From: an uncultured Candidatus Melainabacteria bacterium
GTDB taxonomy: Bacteria; Cyanobacteriota; Vampirovibrionia; Gastranaerophilales; Gastranaerophilaceae
Direction of reading: 5' to 3'
DNA: 40,629 nt
Assembly: GCA_934693235.1 (NCBI GenBank)
Contig: CAKUUY010000014.1
Location: forward strand, 1 to 40,629
The notes under the pieces are model-generated. The model saw only the letters and a program-made list of their open reading frames with translations, searched no databases and had not been told where the DNA came from. Below, piece after piece: positions 37,793 to 40,629 of the stretch; within the stretch, counting starts at the first letter, position 1; each line of letters starts with the position of its first letter. The translations under genes and the position numbers were made by a program.

Positions 37793-39565
37793 ATGGGATT
37801 GGCAGCTTCACAAGCAAGATTTTTAGCCATAACATCAAGAAAGATGAACTGTGAATTTGAATCAATGCAAATTGCACAGGAAAAACTTTCTGTTACCCGC
37901 GAGCAACAAGTGGCTGCTCAGGATTACCAAGATTCTTTGAACGCAACTAAGCTTGTTTGGGATGCTGATAACAGTTGCGATGGTACCGGTGAGGTTTACA
38001 ATTTGTCTTATGGGGTGTTAATGACTCCTTCTGCATTAAATGAGTATGATCCATATTTGATTACGGATGCCAAAGGCAGAATAGTTTTGGATAATGATAC
38101 GTTTAGTGCTGCCCTTGCTGCTGGGGTTATAGATAAAACCGGTGCTCCGTCTGGAAGTTTTAGTATTGGTAAAACTGACGGCACAACCAAAGGTTCGCGT
38201 AATGCATTTTTATACCAATTGGGAGTTCAAAATAAAGCGGATTCTTCTCTAATTGAGTCAATTATAAATCTTGGTGCTGATGGATATTCATCAAAAGCAG
38301 GACTTGGCGGAGGAATTCTCGATAAAACATTGTCAGGTGCAATGACGACTAACAAGTTTGTTGATTATATGCAAACTGCAAAATATGAAACTGATACTAC
38401 TGAAAAATTCCCGACATTATTTGGAGGAACTCATACATTCAAAACTGGTGAATATATTTATAATTTGAATTTAGCGGCAACATTTGCAACAGCTACAGGT
38501 GCAGAAGTTGATGGTCAAAAAACGTTTACGGATCAAGACATTGAAAAAGTGTTCTGTACAACTACTTCTCCAAAAAATATTGATAAAGGTGGAACTGATG
38601 GAAATAAAAATAAGTTGATTATAACTAAAAATGGAACAGCTCTTTCTGTTAGTGAAATTAAAAAATTAACACTTGGTGATTTACTGAGTGGTAAGTATGA
38701 AATGACTGGGTTAATGGACAAAGCTGGCATGTCAGATAATGCCGGAAAAATTTTGAAGACGATTGCTGAATTATTAGGTATGGGCTCTCAAGATGTTCGG
38801 GGGTTAAATACTGATGATACTGCAAGTATGGCATTAGAACATGCTTATGAATTTACAAGATTACAGTTAAACGCAGATTTTGCGCAAAGTGCAAAATCCG
38901 GTACTACTGGTAAATCTATATCTAATGCTATAAAAAAATCTCAGGAAACTAACTGTATTACAACTGTAGGGGATGATATTTCTTCTATCAGTTTGACAAA
39001 CATGTTAAAATCATTCTTGACAAACTTTGCAATTGCAATTGACGGGTATGATGCCGGATACAATATAGACAAAAGTTCAACTAAAAAAAGTAATTATATT
39101 ACTGATGATCCGACGTATTATTTTGTTTTGAAAAATGATTCTGCAATTACTCAACAAGATGCTTTAAATGCTGATTTTTACAATATGTTGTACAACCAAT
39201 TATGCATGTATGGTGCTTGCACAGATGAAACTATCAGAGAAAAAGTTACAGATCAAAGTTACTTGTCACACGCATTGAAAAACGGACAATTATTTATTTC
39301 AATGTTAAATACTGATGGTTATTTTTATCAAGGTCATTATACTTCAACAGCACATATTGCAGAGGTTACTGATGATGATGCCATTGCGCAAGCAGAAGCA
39401 GAATATAATGTTAAAAAATCTAAGTTGAGTTATAAAGAACAAAACCTTGAACTTAAAATGAAAAATATTGATACGGAGTTATCCGCGTTAACTACTGAAT
39501 ACGATACGGTTAAAAACTTGATTAGTAAAAATGTTGAAAAAGTATTTACAATGTTCAGTACTTAG
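37793..39565 (+). CDS. SQARF-type protein with flagellin-like layout
   Basis: The 590-aa protein starts MGLAASQARFLAITSRKM, a signature I associate with large unknown proteins of this bacterial group and some others. The conserved N-terminal helix (to about 55) and the C-terminal coiled coil (about 535-590, SKLSYKEQNLELKMKNIDTE then VKNLISKNVEKVF) enclose a long variable Gly/Thr/Asp-rich middle. That end-helix plus variable-core plan recalls flagellin and type III filament proteins, but no homology is shown. There is no signal peptide. AAAGGA lies about 14 nt upstream of the ATG. It is probably an abundant surface or filament protein (inference). Confidence 0.65.
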   Translation: MGLAASQARFLAITSRKMNCEFESMQIAQEKLSVTREQQVAAQDYQDSLNATKLVWDADNSCDGTGEVYNLSYGVLMTPSALNEYDPYLITDAKGRIVLDNDTFSAALAAGVIDKTGAPSGSFSIGKTDGTTKGSRNAFLYQLGVQNKADSSLIESIINLGADGYSSKAGLGGGILDKTLSGAMTTNKFVDYMQTAKYETDTTEKFPTLFGGTHTFKTGEYIYNLNLAATFATATGAEVDGQKTFTDQDIEKVFCTTTSPKNIDKGGTDGNKNKLIITKNGTALSVSEIKKLTLGDLLSGKYEMTGLMDKAGMSDNAGKILKTIAELLGMGSQDVRGLNTDDTASMALEHAYEFTRLQLNADFAQSAKSGTTGKSISNAIKKSQETNCITTVGDDISSISLTNMLKSFLTNFAIAIDGYDAGYNIDKSSTKKSNYITDDPTYYFVLKNDSAITQQDALNADFYNMLYNQLCMYGACTDETIREKVTDQSYLSHALKNGQLFISMLNTDGYFYQGHYTSTAHIAEVTDDDAIAQAEAEYNVKKSKLSYKEQNLELKMKNIDTELSALTTEYDTVKNLISKNVEKVFTMFST

Positions 39566-39599
39566 TAAAAAAATCATTTATTTAGAAAGTTGTTTAATG

Positions 39600-39605
39600 T
39601 ATAAT
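39600..39605 (+). promoter_or_regulatory. -10 box of rsmI, leaderless start
   Basis: TATAAT ends six bases before the ATG at 39612, without a Shine-Dalgarno sequence. The predicted transcript begins at the start codon. Confidence 0.45.
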
Positions 39606-39611
39606 TATCGT

Positions 39612-40421
39612 ATGAAAGAATACGATTTTTATATAGTTCCGACTCCAATCGGAAATCTTGGAGATATAACTCTACGAGCAATAGAAACTCTTAAAAGTGT
39701 TGATATTATTGCTTGCGAAGATATGCGCGTGACGCAAAAACTCCTTAATCATTATGATATAAGAACAAAATGTGTTTCTTATCATAAGTTTAATGAAAAA
39801 GAACGAGTGGATTATTTTCTTGAGTTATTAAATGATGGTAAGAAAATAGCACTTGTTTCAGATGCCGGAACTCCATTATTTTGTGATCCTGGGTCTGTTA
39901 TTGTGAAAGAGTTGCGACAAAATGGGTATTCTGTAACATCTCTTGCCGGTGCTAATGCGGTTGCAACATTTTTATCACAAGTTCCGAGGGATGGTGAGGA
40001 TTTCGCGTTTGTTGGCTTCTTACCAAAAACAAAATCTCAAATCGAATGTATTTTGAAAACTTACCAAATTACTGACTTGGTGTTCTATGACTCTCCAAAC
40101 AGGATTATGAATACTTTGGAAATTATAAAAGAAGTTCGTCCAAGTTCTAGAGTTGCAATCGGTAGAGAATTAACAAAGGTATTTGAAGAGATTGTGATTG
40201 ATGATGTTGAAAAAGTTATTGAATATTTTGAAAATAACGTTTTGAAAGGTGAGATTGTTGGATTGGTTTTTAGAAAAAAACTTAATTGTAACGATATTGA
40301 TATTGATGAAAAAATATCGATTTTAAAGAAGAAAGGGTTTAAAAATAAAGATATATCGATGATTCTAGCCGAATTATATAAATTAAATAAAAATGATATC
40401 TATAAAAGATGTTTATTGTAA
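39612..40421 (+). CDS. 16S rRNA (cytidine(1402)-2'-O)-methyltransferase RsmI
   Basis: The 269-aa tetrapyrrole-methylase-fold enzyme adds the 2'-O-methyl group to C1402 of 16S rRNA using S-adenosylmethionine. Signatures are YIVPTPIGNLGDITLRAI at the N-terminus, ACEDMRVTQKLLNHY, LVSDAGTPLFCDPGSVIV, and GANAVATFLSQ. FVGFLPKTKSQI and VFYDSPNRIMNTLE follow. The ATG at 39612 gives a normal family start. Upstream in-frame ATGs would extend it into the preceding gene. A -10 box sits directly before this ATG. Confidence 0.95.
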   Translation: MKEYDFYIVPTPIGNLGDITLRAIETLKSVDIIACEDMRVTQKLLNHYDIRTKCVSYHKFNEKERVDYFLELLNDGKKIALVSDAGTPLFCDPGSVIVKELRQNGYSVTSLAGANAVATFLSQVPRDGEDFAFVGFLPKTKSQIECILKTYQITDLVFYDSPNRIMNTLEIIKEVRPSSRVAIGRELTKVFEEIVIDDVEKVIEYFENNVLKGEIVGLVFRKKLNCNDIDIDEKISILKKKGFKNKDISMILAELYKLNKNDIYKRCLL

Positions 40422-40448
40422 TTTACATATTTCACTTTTTTTAATTTA

Positions 40449-40457
40449 TGTTATAAT
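40449..40457 (+). promoter_or_regulatory. Extended -10 promoter of the last gene
   Basis: TG-T-TATAAT (40449-40457) with a poor -35, about 45 nt before the TTG start at 40502. Confidence 0.45.
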
Positions 40458-40501
40458 ATTTTTAGGATAGTTAGTTTGAAGTTTTTAAGGTAGAGATTTT
40501 T

Positions 40502-40629
40502 TTGAATAATAAAAAATATATATTTTTAATATCCCTATTGTTTGTTATGGCTTGTCCGTTGCAAAGTATTGCAGCCGGCAATTTTTGGGATGATACAAAT
40601 GAGTCAGGATTTCAAACTCCGACTGCAAC
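40502..40629 (+). CDS. Secreted protein, 5' part only
   Basis: A reading frame begins with TTG at 40502 (AAGGTAGAGA a few bases upstream) and runs off the end of the window. It encodes MNNKKYIFLISLLFVMAC followed by PLQSIAAGNFWDDTNESG, a typical signal peptide. Cleavage could be after SIAA, or at a lipobox-like VMAC. The mature part is too short to assign a function. Confidence 0.6.
   Translation, partial: MNNKKYIFLISLLFVMACPLQSIAAGNFWDDTNESGFQTPTA

Noticed and set aside
39531..39611. Longer start for rsmI
   Set aside because: It would overlap the end of the SQARF gene and add residues absent from the family; the methylase domain starts immediately after the ATG at 39612.
1..40629. tRNA or rRNA genes
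   Set aside because: No cloverleaf with a T-loop consensus and no rRNA core sequence was seen in any intergenic region.

Overview
The window reads as chromosome from an uncultured gut member of the non-photosynthetic cyanobacterial sister group (Melainabacteria/Vampirovibrionia, order Gastranaerophilales). This is an inference from gene content. The DNA is AT-rich. It carries a Ycf45-type ATPase with the cyanobacterial/plastid C-terminal R3H signature, a cyanobacterial-style VKOR-DsbA fusion, many FTLAE-type prepilin-like proteins, and an 'MGLAASQARF' protein of a kind I associate with this group. LptB and an LptF/G permease point to an outer membrane containing LPS. No rRNA, tRNA, CRISPR array, transposase or prophage was seen.

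Layout. 1-3100: a dispersed repeat, a prepilin-like gene with a divergent XRE regulator, a small secreted/glycine-zipper gene pair, then plsY and a small membrane protein. 3100-6720: asparaginase II coupled to an MshEN-like protein (minus strand), then the VKOR-DsbA fusion overlapping queH. 6720-10970: two TPR-type genes, a prepilin-like gene with a 9-G tract and a repeat-built leader, DAHP synthase and a small unknown gene. 11000-16000: a 500-bp structured intergenic stretch, an lptB-lptF/G-glycosidase operon and the Ycf45/R3H ATPase. 16100-20300: unknown genes and ppdK. 20300-24600: a second prepilin/XRE pair and a korDABC operon for a 2-oxoacid:ferredoxin oxidoreductase. 24700-29500: a 1130-aa coiled-coil protein overlapping a glcD-like oxidase. 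29500-34100: a third XRE/prepilin pair, a lytic transglycosylase and manC. 34200-36300: a two-gene locus whose flanks match those of the 16.7-kb gene. 36300-40629: repeats, a putative zinc peptidase, the SQARF protein, rsmI and the start of a secreted protein.

How the genes fit together. PPDK, the ferredoxin-linked oxidoreductase and the FAD oxidase suit anaerobic heterotrophic carbon metabolism. Lpt, PlsY, ManC, Slt and VKOR-DsbA serve the envelope and its oxidative folding. The accessory layer is the most unusual part. Three of four prepilin-like genes sit head-to-head with a one-domain XRE regulator. The fourth has a homopolymer that puts its start out of frame. Two unrelated gene sets share one promoter block (with TATGC tandem repeats at the predicted transcription start) and one terminator block. 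Several genes seem to have leaderless starts, with a TATAAT box about 6-9 nt before the ATG and no Shine-Dalgarno sequence.
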